Below, in pieces: positions 8,782 through 16,863 of a stretch of 28,215 nt of DNA. Position 1 is the first letter of the stretch. Each line of letters begins with the position of its first letter. Source of the stretch: Bog-756 sp036511155. GTDB lineage: Bacteria; Actinomycetota; Acidimicrobiia; Acidimicrobiales; RAAP-2. The stretch lies in NCBI GenBank assembly GCA_036511155.1, contig DATCCR010000242.1, positions 1 to 28,215 on the forward strand, given 5' to 3'. A model generated the notes under the pieces. It ran no database searches and had not been told where the DNA came from. It saw only the letters and a list, made by a program, of their open reading frames with translations. The position numbers and the translations under genes were made by a program.

Positions 8782-9735
8782 GTGGCGCAGGCGTCGGAGC
8801 CCGTGTCGTCCGATGCCCCGGTGGCCGACGGTGCCGATCGGAGCCTGCTGCGGGCGGGGGAGAAGGTGCTCCTGGTCGACGCCAAGGAGCGGCGCTACCT
8901 GCTGACGCTGCGGCCCGACGCCGGCTTCCACACCCATGTGGGGATCGTGGCCCACAACGACCTCATCGGGGCCTACGAGGGGTCGACCATCTTCGGCAGC
9001 ACCGGACGGCGCTTCCTGGTGGTCCGGCCGACACTGTCCGACATGGTGCTGAAGATGCCCCGGGGTGCCCAGGTCATCTACCCGAAGGACCTGGCCGCCA
9101 TCCTGATGGAGGCCGACATCGCCCCCGGCATGCGGGTCCTGGAAGCGGGCGTGGGTTCCGGCGCCCTGTCGATGGCCCTGCTGCGGGCCGGCGCCTCCGT
9201 CGTCGGCTACGAGCTGCGCGAGGACTTCGCCAACCGGGCCCACAACAACGTGGTCGCCATGGTCGGCGACGACGCCGACTACCGGGTCGAACTGCGCGAC
9301 GTCTATGAGGGGATCGAGGAGCGGGGCCTCGACCGGATCGTCCTCGACCTTCCCGAGCCCTGGCAGGTGGTGCCCCACGCGGAGGTGGCCCTACGGTCGG
9401 GCGGGATCATCTGCGCCTACCTGCCGACCATCAACCAGACGGCACAGTTCCGCGGATCGCTCCAGGACAGCGCCTTCGGCATGCCGGGCACCCTCGAGGT
9501 GCTGCACCGGACGTGGCACATCGAGGACCGCTCCGTCCGGCCCGACCACCGCATGGTGGGCCACACCGGGTTCCTCACCACGGCCCGCCTGCTGCGTCCC
9601 GAGGGGAAGGGCAGCCGGCCGGGCGGTGCCGTCGGTTGGGTGCCGCCGGTGGTGGCCACGGTCGACGCGGGTGCCGACCCGGTCGTCGACGACCGGGTCG
9701 ACGACGGGCCTGAACCCGACGAGGCCAACGAGTAG
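8782..9735 (+). CDS. trmI: tRNA (adenine-N1)-methyltransferase TrmI (m1A58)
   Basis: SAM-dependent enzyme methylating N1 of A58 in the tRNA T loop. The 317-residue form has an N-terminal beta domain (about 20-100), the SAM motif VLEAGVGSGALS (about 119-130), the acidic strand VVGYELRED, and the catalytic-region motif DLPEPW (189-194). GTG at 8782-8784 is preferred because GGGGAG lies five bases upstream. An in-frame GTG at 8758, eight codons earlier, has no ribosome site. The acidic tail after about residue 275 is probably disordered. In mycobacteria the trmI gene also lies close to mpa, so this neighbourhood is conserved. Confidence 0.93.
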   Translation: MAQASEPVSSDAPVADGADRSLLRAGEKVLLVDAKERRYLLTLRPDAGFHTHVGIVAHNDLIGAYEGSTIFGSTGRRFLVVRPTLSDMVLKMPRGAQVIYPKDLAAILMEADIAPGMRVLEAGVGSGALSMALLRAGASVVGYELREDFANRAHNNVVAMVGDDADYRVELRDVYEGIEERGLDRIVLDLPEPWQVVPHAEVALRSGGIICAYLPTINQTAQFRGSLQDSAFGMPGTLEVLHRTWHIEDRSVRPDHRMVGHTGFLTTARLLRPEGKGSRPGGAVGWVPPVVATVDAGADPVVDDRVDDGPEPDEANE

Positions 9736-9785
9736 GTCGCTCGGGCAGTCGGGCTACGGGGCGCGGTGCGCCCCGGCGGACCGGG

Positions 9786-10022
9786 TCAGCTCTGCTCGAT
9801 GAAGATGCACTCGCCGGGGCACTCCTCGGAGGCCTCGACCACGGCGTCCTCGAGCTCACCCGGCACGGCGGCCATCCCGGCGGAGCCGCCCGGCTCGTTC
9901 TTCACGTCGGAGCCGTCCTTGACGTAGGCCAGGCCGTCGTCGAGCAGCGTGAAGACCGCGGGCGCGATCTCCTCGCAGAGGCCATCTCCCGTGCAGAGAT
10001 CTTGGTCGATCCAGACCTTCAT
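9786..10022 (-). CDS. Small ferredoxin, single cluster
   Basis: A 78-residue acidic ferredoxin of the short actinobacterial type that often serves cytochrome P450 enzymes. Cluster ligands are visible in CTGDGLC (Cys10, Cys16) and in ECPGECI near the C-terminus, with hydrophobic AVFTLLDDGLAYV between. The C-x5-C spacing is typical of 3Fe-4S ferredoxins. The extra cysteine in CPGEC could support a fourth ligand, so cluster type is uncertain. ATG at 10020-10022 follows TAGGAGA with a nine-base gap. It is divergent from mpa and convergent with trmI. No redox partner gene is in the window. Confidence 0.85.
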   Translation of the reverse strand: MKVWIDQDLCTGDGLCEEIAPAVFTLLDDGLAYVKDGSDVKNEPGGSAGMAAVPGELEDAVVEASEECPGECIFIEQS

Positions 10023-10260
10023 CAGCTGTGTCTCTCCTACATGTCTCTCGGCTCGAACGCGTGGGACCCGTGTCCTCGGCGTACCGGCGACCGACGGGTG
10101 CGATCCCGGCACGCTCCACGGAGCGGTTCCGGTCCCGTTGCGAAGCTCATGCTAACCGCTGCAACCACTCCATCGACAGACGGTGGACCCAACTGGAGGC
10201 CCGGGCCCGCGTCGGGCCCCCACCGGGCGTGGGGGAGTCTCTCCGACGGCCTTGCCGGTG

Positions 10261-10266
10261 TAGGGT
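10261..10266 (+). promoter_or_regulatory. -10 element of mpa
   Basis: TAGGGT lies 31 bases before the mpa GTG, predicting a leader of about 25 bases. Unlike the dop and pafA promoters, this one is not leaderless, though the ribosome site (GAACGAG) is weak. The rest of the 275-base divergent gap between the ferredoxin and mpa (10023-10297) holds no gene. A possible minus-strand -10 for the ferredoxin, TAGCAT, lies at 10149-10154. Confidence 0.45.
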
Positions 10267-10297
10267 CGCAATCGAGTCCCCCCCCTGCTCGAACGAG

Positions 10298-12076
10298 GTG
10301 ATTGCGACGGTTGATTTCGACGATGCCGACGGCCAGCGCCGGGCGGCCGACGAGGAAGATCTCGAGACGCTCCGGGCCCGTGCCCTGACCGCCGAGGAGG
10401 AGGTGACGGTCCTCCGGCGCCGGCTCCAGGAGAGCCCGCGCCGCGTCCAGACCCTCGAGGAGAAGCTGCTCGAGACCAAGGGCCAGCTGGCCCAGGCCGT
10501 GTCGCAGAACGAGAAGCTGACCTTCACCCTCCAGACGGCCAAGGAGCACGTCGCCAACCTGCGCGACGAGGTGGAGAAGCTGACCCAGCCGCCGTCGGCC
10601 TACGGCACCTACCTCGGCGCCAACGACGATGGCACCGTCGACGTGTTCTCGGGCGGCCGCAAGATGCGCGTCTCGCTCCACCCGGACATCGACCCCTCCG
10701 ATCTCGACCGCGGCAACGAGGTCGTGCTCAACGAGTCGCTCAACGTGATCCTGGCCCGTGAGGGCGAGGGGCAGGGCGAGGTGGTGGTGCTGAAGGAGCT
10801 GCTCGGCGGCGGGACCCGGGCCCTGGTCTACGGACGGGCCGACGAGGAACGGGTGGCCGAACTGTCGGACGCCCTCATCGGGGTCAAGCTGCGGGCCGGC
10901 GACACCGTCCTGATGGAGTCGCGCACCGGACTGCTGATCGAGAAGCTGGAGCGCCCCGAGGTCGAGGAGCTCGTCCTCGAGGAGGTGCCCGACGTCACCT
11001 ACGCCGACGTGGGCGGGCTGGATGACCAGATCGAGGCCATCACCGACGCGGTCGAGCTGCCGTACCTCTACCGGGAGCTCTACGCCGAGCACAAGCTGCC
11101 GGCCCCGAAGGGCATCCTGCTGTACGGCCCCCCGGGCTGCGGCAAGACCCTGATCGCCAAGGCCGTCGCCAACTCACTGGCCAAGAAGGTCGCCGAGGTG
11201 ACGGGCAACACCAACACCCGCAGCTACTTCCTCAACATCAAGGGCCCCGAGCTGCTCAACAAGTACGTGGGGGAGACCGAGCGGCAGATCCGGCTGGTCT
11301 TCCAGCGGGCCCGGGAGAAGTCGGAGGAAGGCGTGCCGGTCATCGTCTTCTTCGACGAGATGGACTCGCTGTTCCGCACCCGGGGCACCGGCATCAGCTC
11401 CGACATGGAGTCGACCATCGTCCCCCAGCTCCTGGCCGAGATCGACGGGGTGGAGACCCTGAAGGACGTCATCGTGATCGGTGCCTCCAACCGCGAGGAC
11501 CTGATCGACCCGGCCATCCTCCGGCCCGGCCGCCTCGACGTGAAGATCCGCATCGAGCGCCCCAACGAGACGGCGGCCGCCCAGATCTTCGGCCGCTACC
11601 TCACGCCGGACCTGCCCCTCGACGCGGACGAGGTCCGCACCCTCGGGGGCGGCGACCCGGCCAAGGCCACCCAGGCCATGATCGAGTCCACCGTGGCCGA
11701 GATGTACCGGGACGACGAAGAGAACCGGTTCCTCGAGGTCACCTACCAGAACGGTGACAAGGAGGTCCTGTACTACCGGGACTTCAGCTCCGGGGCCATG
11801 ATCGAGAACATCGTCCGCCGGGCCAAGAAGCTGGCCATCAAGCGGGCCATCGCCGAGGAGGGCCGGGGCATCCGCACCCAGGACCTGCTCGATTCGATCC
11901 GCCAGGAGTACAAGGAGAACGAGGACCTCCCGAACACCACCAACCCGGACGACTGGGCCAAGATCTCGGGCAAGAAGGGCGAGCGCATCGTCTACATCCG
12001 CACCCTGATCAGCGACCGGGAGGAAACCACCGGGGGCCGGTCCATCGAGCGGGTGGGCACCGGGCAGTACCTCTGA
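10298..12076 (+). CDS. mpa: Proteasomal AAA+ ATPase Mpa/ARC
   Basis: Hexameric ATPase that binds Pup on tagged proteins, unfolds them and feeds them to the 20S proteasome. The 592-residue protein has an N-terminal coiled coil (about 15-97) that recruits Pup, a double OB region (about 100-220), and an AAA+ module with Walker A GPPGCGKT (277-284), Walker B VIVFFDEMD and the arginine-finger region ILRPGRLD. It ends in GQYL, the C-terminal motif that docks on PrcA and opens the gate. GTG at 10298 is the only plausible in-frame start before the coiled coil. Own promoter at 10261; dop follows after 51 bases. Confidence 0.96.
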   Translation: MIATVDFDDADGQRRAADEEDLETLRARALTAEEEVTVLRRRLQESPRRVQTLEEKLLETKGQLAQAVSQNEKLTFTLQTAKEHVANLRDEVEKLTQPPSAYGTYLGANDDGTVDVFSGGRKMRVSLHPDIDPSDLDRGNEVVLNESLNVILAREGEGQGEVVVLKELLGGGTRALVYGRADEERVAELSDALIGVKLRAGDTVLMESRTGLLIEKLERPEVEELVLEEVPDVTYADVGGLDDQIEAITDAVELPYLYRELYAEHKLPAPKGILLYGPPGCGKTLIAKAVANSLAKKVAEVTGNTNTRSYFLNIKGPELLNKYVGETERQIRLVFQRAREKSEEGVPVIVFFDEMDSLFRTRGTGISSDMESTIVPQLLAEIDGVETLKDVIVIGASNREDLIDPAILRPGRLDVKIRIERPNETAAAQIFGRYLTPDLPLDADEVRTLGGGDPAKATQAMIESTVAEMYRDDEENRFLEVTYQNGDKEVLYYRDFSSGAMIENIVRRAKKLAIKRAIAEEGRGIRTQDLLDSIRQEYKENEDLPNTTNPDDWAKISGKKGERIVYIRTLISDREETTGGRSIERVGTGQYL

Positions 12077-12114
12077 GCCGCCCGAGGGGGTGCCCCACGG
12101 CCCCGGTGCGAGGG

Positions 12115-12120
12115 TAGGGT
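12115..12120 (+). promoter_or_regulatory. -10 element of dop, leaderless type
   Basis: TAGGGT ends seven bases before the dop ATG (12128), with no Shine-Dalgarno sequence between. This predicts transcription starting at the ATG. The promoter would separate dop-pup-prcB-prcA expression from mpa. Confidence 0.55.
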
Positions 12121-12127
12121 CGCCCGC

Positions 12128-13621
12128 ATGGCCATTCCCAAGGTCTGCGGTATCGAGACCGAATACGGCATCCAGGTGGTCAACGGCGATCCGAACCCGA
12201 TCGCGGCCTCGTCGGTCCTCATCAACGCCTACGCCCGCGACGTGGCCCGCCAGCAGGTCGGCTGGGACTTCGAGGACGAGGCCCCGGGCAACGACGCCCG
12301 GGGGACGGCCAAGGAGGGCTCGATGCCTCCCATGGTCGAGACCCACCTGGTCAACACCGTCCTGACCAACGGGGCCCGGTACTACGTCGACCACGCCCAT
12401 CCCGAGTTCAGTTCGCCGGAGTGCCGCGACGCCCTCGAGGCCCTGCGCTACGACCGGGCGGGCGAGGCCATCGTCATCCGCTCGATGGAGGCGGCCGACG
12501 CCTCCTCCCACGACGGCTCGCGCCTCGTGGTGTACAAGAACAACTCCGACGGCAAGGGCAACTCCTACGGCTGCCACGAGAACTACCTCATGGACCGCCA
12601 GACCCCGTTCAGCCGGATCGTGGCCGGCATCACCCCCCACTTCGTGACCCGCCAGCTGTTCTGCGGGGCGGGCAAGGTGGGCAGTGAGACCCCGTTCCAC
12701 GAGTCCGGCACCGTCGACTTCCAGCTGTCGCAACGGGCCGAGTTCTTCGAGGAGCAGGTCGGCCTGGAGACGACGCTCAAGCGACCCATCGTCAACACCC
12801 GCGACGAGCCGCACGCCGACCCCCACCGCTACCGCCGGCTCCACGTCATCGTGGGCGACGCCAACTTGGCCGAGGTGGCCACCTACCTCAAGCTGGGCAC
12901 GACCTCGTTGGTGCTGGCCATGATCGAGGACGACGTCACCCCGAGCCGCAACCTGGCCTTGGCCGACCCGGTGCGGGCCATCCACGCGGTGGCGGTCGAC
13001 CGGACCTTCACCCAGCCGCTGCTCATGGCCGACGGCTCGACGGCCACGGCGCTGGCCATCCAGTGGGAGCTCTACTCGACGGCCCGTAAGTACGCCGACG
13101 ACAACGGCCTCGAGTGCCTGGGTGCCGAGGAGATCGGTACCGACGTGCTCGACCGGTGGGAGGAGGTGCTGAACGGCCTGGAGACCGATCCGTCGACACT
13201 GTCCCGCCAGGTCGACTGGGTGGCCAAGCTCCAGCTGCTGGAGGCCTACAGCGACCGCCACGGCTGCGGGTGGAGCGACCCCCGGATGGCCGCCGTCGAC
13301 CTGCAGTACCACGACCTGCGCCCGGCGCGGTCGCTGTTCGCCCGGCTCGACACCGAAAAGCTGGTCGACGAGGTCTCGGTGGCGAGCGCCGTGGTCGACC
13401 CGCCGAGGACGACGAGGGCCTGGTTCCGGGGGGAGTGCCTCAAGCGTTGGCCCGCCTCGGTGGCCACCGCCAACTGGGACTCCCTGGTCTTCGACCTCGG
13501 GACGGACCCCCTGCGGCGCGTCCCTATGATGGATCCGCTGAAGGGAACGGCGGAACATGTCGAAGCACTACTGGACAGTTGCGCGAGTCCGGCCGAACTG
13601 GTCGACCGACTGAGCAGTTGA
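12128..13621 (+). CDS. dop: Depupylase / Pup deamidase Dop
   Basis: Glutamine-synthetase-like enzyme that cleaves Pup from substrates and, where Pup ends in Gln, deamidates it. The 497-residue protein begins IPKVCGIETEYG, with Glu10 in the ATP/metal site. The catalytic Asp is Asp88 in YYVDHAHPEF. An insertion around residues 49-63 (DEAPGNDARGT) corresponds to the Dop loop that distinguishes it from PafA. Conserved NSYGCHENY, NTRDEPHAD and RRLHVIVGD blocks follow. ATG at 12128 is directly preceded by a TAGGGT element. pup starts 37 bases downstream. Since Pup here ends in Glu, depupylation rather than deamidation should be its main job. Confidence 0.96.
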   Translation: MAIPKVCGIETEYGIQVVNGDPNPIAASSVLINAYARDVARQQVGWDFEDEAPGNDARGTAKEGSMPPMVETHLVNTVLTNGARYYVDHAHPEFSSPECRDALEALRYDRAGEAIVIRSMEAADASSHDGSRLVVYKNNSDGKGNSYGCHENYLMDRQTPFSRIVAGITPHFVTRQLFCGAGKVGSETPFHESGTVDFQLSQRAEFFEEQVGLETTLKRPIVNTRDEPHADPHRYRRLHVIVGDANLAEVATYLKLGTTSLVLAMIEDDVTPSRNLALADPVRAIHAVAVDRTFTQPLLMADGSTATALAIQWELYSTARKYADDNGLECLGAEEIGTDVLDRWEEVLNGLETDPSTLSRQVDWVAKLQLLEAYSDRHGCGWSDPRMAAVDLQYHDLRPARSLFARLDTEKLVDEVSVASAVVDPPRTTRAWFRGECLKRWPASVATANWDSLVFDLGTDPLRRVPMMDPLKGTAEHVEALLDSCASPAELVDRLSS

Positions 13622-13658
13622 GTACCGACCGGCGACGAGGACGACGAGGAGTGGAGCG

Positions 13659-13856
13659 ATGGCAGAGCGAGAACTGAAGAAGAAGCAGCAGACGACCGAG
13701 CGCACGGACGAGGCGGTCGGGGAGGTCCCGGCCACTTCGGCGGCCGGCGAGAAGCTGAAGGCCGAGCTGGACGACCTGCTCGACGAGATCGACGAGGTCC
13801 TCGAGGACAACGCCGAGGAGTTCGTGCGCAACTACGTGCAGAAGGGCGGGGAGTAG
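13659..13856 (+). CDS. pup: Prokaryotic ubiquitin-like protein Pup
   Basis: Intrinsically disordered protein modifier of 65 residues. The N-terminal half is charged and Gln-rich (KKKQQTTER) and inserts into Mpa. The C-terminal half (LKAELDDLLDEIDEVLEDNAEEFV) forms the helix bound by the Mpa coiled coil and by PafA/Dop. The last residues are QKGGE, so the protein is made with a C-terminal Glu that PafA can use directly. ATG at 13659 follows GAGGAG (13646-13651) with seven bases between. The final codons GGC GGG GAG also form the ribosome site for prcB. Confidence 0.97.
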   Translation: MAERELKKKQQTTERTDEAVGEVPATSAAGEKLKAELDDLLDEIDEVLEDNAEEFVRNYVQKGGE

Positions 13857-13861
13857 CCCCG

Positions 13862-14665
13862 GTGAGCCTTCCCCTCTTCACGACGACCGAGGACCCGGGC
13901 CCGGACTTCGCCGGGCTCATCCGCCGGCTCCGCGTCCCCACCCCGCTGATCAGCGGAGCGGTTGCCCCTCCCGCCGAGGGCTTCCGGCACGGCACCACGG
14001 TGGCCGCCCTGCGCTACGCCGACGGCGTGGTCATGGCCGGTGACCGCCGGGCCACCGAGGGACACGCCATCGCCCACCGGGCCATGGAGAAGGTGTTTCC
14101 GGCCGACCACTACTCGGCCGTTGCCATCGCCGGCGCCGCCGGACCGGCCATCGAGATGGTCCGGCTGTTCCAGACCCAGCTCGAGCACTACGAGAAGGTC
14201 GAGGGCGTGGTCCTCAGCCTCGAGGGCAAGGCCAACCAGCTGGGCCAGATGGTGCGCGAGCACCTGCCCATGGCCATGCAGGGCCTGGCCGTGGTGCCGC
14301 TGTTCGCCGGGTTCGACCTGGCCCGCCGGACCGGCCGGATCTTCACCTACGACGTGACCGGCGGGCACTACGAAGAGACCGAGTACAACGCCACGGGCTC
14401 CGGAGGGCGCGACGCCCGCACCACCATCAAGCTCGGCTTCCGCGACGGCCTCGATCGGGACACGGCCGTCGAGCTGGCCATCCAGTCGTTGTACGAGGCG
14501 GCCGACGAGGACTCGGCCACGGGCGGCCCCGACCTCATCCGCGGCATCTACCCGCTGGTGGCCACCGTCACCGCCGAAGGATTCAGCGCGGTGCCCGATG
14601 ACGAAGTGGCCGAGCGGTTCGCCAGCCTCATCGAGCGTCGCCGGACGGAGGGTCGCCAGCCATGA
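13862..14665 (+). CDS. prcB: 20S proteasome beta subunit
   Basis: Proteolytic subunit of the 20S core. The 267-residue precursor carries a 44-residue propeptide; self-cleavage in HG/TTVAAL exposes Thr45 as the nucleophile. Asp61 (AGDRRAT) and Lys77 (MEKVFP) occupy the positions of the catalytic Asp17 and Lys33 of the mature subunit, so it should be active. GTG at 13862 lies five bases after the pup stop, with GGGGAG at 13848-13853 inside the end of pup. It overlaps prcA by 4 bases (ATGA), as expected for subunits made in equal amounts. Confidence 0.97.
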   Translation: MSLPLFTTTEDPGPDFAGLIRRLRVPTPLISGAVAPPAEGFRHGTTVAALRYADGVVMAGDRRATEGHAIAHRAMEKVFPADHYSAVAIAGAAGPAIEMVRLFQTQLEHYEKVEGVVLSLEGKANQLGQMVREHLPMAMQGLAVVPLFAGFDLARRTGRIFTYDVTGGHYEETEYNATGSGGRDARTTIKLGFRDGLDRDTAVELAIQSLYEAADEDSATGGPDLIRGIYPLVATVTAEGFSAVPDDEVAERFASLIERRRTEGRQP

Positions 14666-15339
14666 CCATGCCCTACTACGTCGCCCCCGAGCAGGTGATG
14701 AAGGACCGGGCCGAATACGCCCAGAAGGGGATCGCCCGCGGCCGGTCGCTGGTGGCCACCACCTACGCCGAAGGCATCGTGATCGTGGCCGACAACCCGT
14801 CGAGGTCGTTGCACAAGATCAGCGAGATCTACGACCGCATCGCCTTCGCCGGCGTGGGGAAGTACAACGAGTTCGACCAGTTGCGCGTCTCGGGCATCCG
14901 CCACGCCGACACCAAGGGCTACGCCTACAGCCGCGAGGACGTGGAGGCCCGGTCGCTGGCCAACCTCTACGCCCAGTACCTCGGGCAGGTCTTCACCCAC
15001 GAGATGAAGCCTCTCGAGGTGGAGATCCTGGTGGCGGAGCTCGGCAACGGGTTGCGCCCGCCGCAGCTGTACCACATCGCCTACGAGGGGACCATCACCG
15101 ACGAGGACCGGTTCGCCGTCCTGGGTGGCGAGACGGAGGGCATCGTGGCCAAGCTCGAAGAGGAGTGGTCCGCCACCTGGACGCTGTCCGAAGCCCTGCG
15201 CTCCGCGGTGGACGCCCTGGCCGGTCCTGACCGCACCCTGGCCGCCGCCGACCTCGAGGTCGCCGTGCTGGCCGAAGGCAACGGGCGACGGGCCTTCCGG
15301 CGCCTGGTGGACGACGAACTCGTCGCCCTCCTGGCCTGA
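14662..15339 (+). CDS. prcA: 20S proteasome alpha subunit
   Basis: Structural subunit forming the outer gated rings of the 20S proteasome, which dock the Mpa C-terminus. The 225-residue sequence starts MTMPYYVAPEQVMKDRAEYA, the gating N-terminus plus helix H0, then KGIARGRSLVATTYAEGIVIVADN. Family members lack the catalytic Thr, as here. ATG at 14662-14664 overlaps the prcB stop and has GGAGGG at 14647-14652. Length is slightly below the roughly 250 residues of mycobacterial PrcA, mainly because the C-terminal tail is short. Confidence 0.96.
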   Translation: MTMPYYVAPEQVMKDRAEYAQKGIARGRSLVATTYAEGIVIVADNPSRSLHKISEIYDRIAFAGVGKYNEFDQLRVSGIRHADTKGYAYSREDVEARSLANLYAQYLGQVFTHEMKPLEVEILVAELGNGLRPPQLYHIAYEGTITDEDRFAVLGGETEGIVAKLEEEWSATWTLSEALRSAVDALAGPDRTLAAADLEVAVLAEGNGRRAFRRLVDDELVALLA

Positions 15340-15428
15340 CCCGCCGACCCGCCGATCCGGGCGGCAACCCCGACTGCGGGTGTGCACTCTCGGTGACACG
15401 GCTCCGCCTGGCTCCGGTCCGGGGTCCC

Positions 15429-15444
15429 GGCACGGTACCGTGCC
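15429..15444 (+). promoter_or_regulatory. pafA promoter with a palindrome over the -10 element
   Basis: GGCACGGTACCGTGCC is a perfect 16-base palindrome. Its second half contains TACCGT (15436-15441), which ends seven bases before the pafA ATG (15449) and fits the leaderless -10 pattern seen at dop and tkt. A dimeric regulator bound here would block the promoter, so an operator role is possible. The 109-base prcA-pafA gap shows nothing else. Confidence 0.5.
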
Positions 15445-15448
15445 CGTA

Positions 15449-16807
15449 ATGGACAAGCGCATCTACGGCTTGGAGAACGAGTACGGGGTGACCTGCACCC
15501 TGCGCGGCCAGCGGCGGCTGAGCCCCGACGAGGTGGCCCGGTACCTGTTCCGCCGGGTGGTGAGCTGGGGCCGCTCGTCCAACGTCTTCCTGGAGAATGG
15601 GGCCCGCCTCTACCTCGACGTGGGTAGCCACCCCGAGTACGCCACGCCTGAATGCGACGACATCGCCGAGCTGGTGGCCCACGACAAGGCGGGGGAGTGG
15701 ATCCTCTCCTCGCTGGTCGAGGGGGCCGAAGCCCGCATGCGCGAGGAGGGCATCCGGGGCGACATCTACCTGTTCAAGAACAACACCGACTCGGCCGGCA
15801 ACTCCTACGGCTGCCATGAGAACTACCTCACCAGCCGCCGCGACGACTTCACCCACTACACCGAGGTGCTGATCCCGTTCCTGGTCAGCCGGCAGGCCTA
15901 CGCCGGAGCCGGCAAGGTCCTCCAGACGGCCCGTGGGGCGGTGTTCTGCCTGAGCCAGCGGGCCGAGCACATCTGGGAGGGCGTGTCGTCGGCCACCACC
16001 CGGAGCCGGCCGATCATCAACACCCGCGACGAACCCCATGCCGACGCCGAGAAGTACCGGCGCCTGCACGTCATCGTGGGCGACTCCAACATGAGCGAGT
16101 ACGCCACGTTCCTGAAGATCGGCGCCACCAGCATCGTGCTGCGCATGCTGGAGGACCCCTCGACCGTCATGCGGGACCTGACGCTGGAGAACCCGATCCG
16201 GGCCATCCGCGAGATCAGCCACGACATCACCTGCCGCCGGCCGGTGCGTCTGGCCAACGGCCGGGAGATGAGCGCCCTCGACATCCAGGGCGAGTACCTC
16301 CAGAGGGCCCTGAAGTTCCGCGACCGCCACGGTCTGTCGGTCCAGGAGGACCGGGCCCTCGACATGTGGGAGCACTGCCTGAAGGGCCTGGAGGCCGACC
16401 CGCTGTCGCTCCACCGTGAGTGCGACTGGGTGGCCAAGTACCGGCTCATCGAGGGCTACCGCGACCGCCACTCCCTGCCGCTCCACAGTCCGAACGTGGC
16501 CCTGCTCGACCTGCAGTACCACGACGTGGACCGCAACCGGGGCCTCTACTACCGCCTGCAACGCCACGACCAGCTCGACCGGGTGTGCCGTGACGTGGAC
16601 ATCGCCGAGGCCATGACCACGCCGCCCCAGACCACGCGGGCCCGCCTGCGGGGCGAGTTCGTGAAACGGGCCAAGGAGAAGCGCCGGGACTTCACCGTCG
16701 ACTGGGTGCACCTCAAGCTCAACGACCAGGCCCAGCGCACCGTGCTACTGAAGGACCCGTTCAAGTCGAAGGACGAGCGGGTCGAGAAGCTCATCGCCGG
16801 GCTGTGA
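15449..16807 (+). CDS. pafA: Pup-protein ligase PafA
   Basis: ATP-dependent ligase that phosphorylates the Pup C-terminal Glu and joins it to substrate lysines. It is a paralogue of Dop with the glutamine-synthetase fold. The 452-residue sequence begins MDKRIYGLENEYGVTC, with Glu9 at the metal site, and has the catalytic Asp57 in LYLDVGSHPEYATPEC. NSYGCHENY, NTRDEPHADAEKYRRLH and VALLDLQYHDV blocks are conserved. It lacks the Dop loop. The frame is open upstream, but ATG 15449 gives the family N-terminus and has its own -10 element. It directly follows prcA, as expected in a compact proteasome locus. Confidence 0.96.
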   Translation: MDKRIYGLENEYGVTCTLRGQRRLSPDEVARYLFRRVVSWGRSSNVFLENGARLYLDVGSHPEYATPECDDIAELVAHDKAGEWILSSLVEGAEARMREEGIRGDIYLFKNNTDSAGNSYGCHENYLTSRRDDFTHYTEVLIPFLVSRQAYAGAGKVLQTARGAVFCLSQRAEHIWEGVSSATTRSRPIINTRDEPHADAEKYRRLHVIVGDSNMSEYATFLKIGATSIVLRMLEDPSTVMRDLTLENPIRAIREISHDITCRRPVRLANGREMSALDIQGEYLQRALKFRDRHGLSVQEDRALDMWEHCLKGLEADPLSLHRECDWVAKYRLIEGYRDRHSLPLHSPNVALLDLQYHDVDRNRGLYYRLQRHDQLDRVCRDVDIAEAMTTPPQTTRARLRGEFVKRAKEKRRDFTVDWVHLKLNDQAQRTVLLKDPFKSKDERVEKLIAGL

Positions 16808-16848
16808 GTCGTGCCGAGGCCTGCTCCGGACCGCGCACCTCGGTGGGC

Positions 16849-16854
16849 TAGCGT
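16849..16854 (+). promoter_or_regulatory. -10 element of the first lepB
   Basis: TAGCGT ends nine bases before the GTG at 16864, predicting a leader of only a few bases. A possible weak terminator stem for pafA, CCGAGG (16814-16819) with CCTCGG (16838-16843), lies just upstream and lacks a T run. Confidence 0.42.
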
Positions 16855-16863
16855 CGTTGCACC

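Noticed and set aside
11174..13558. A 794-codon minus-strand open frame opposite mpa and dop
   Set aside because: Same reason: antisense to certain genes, with low-complexity His/Val/Gly composition.
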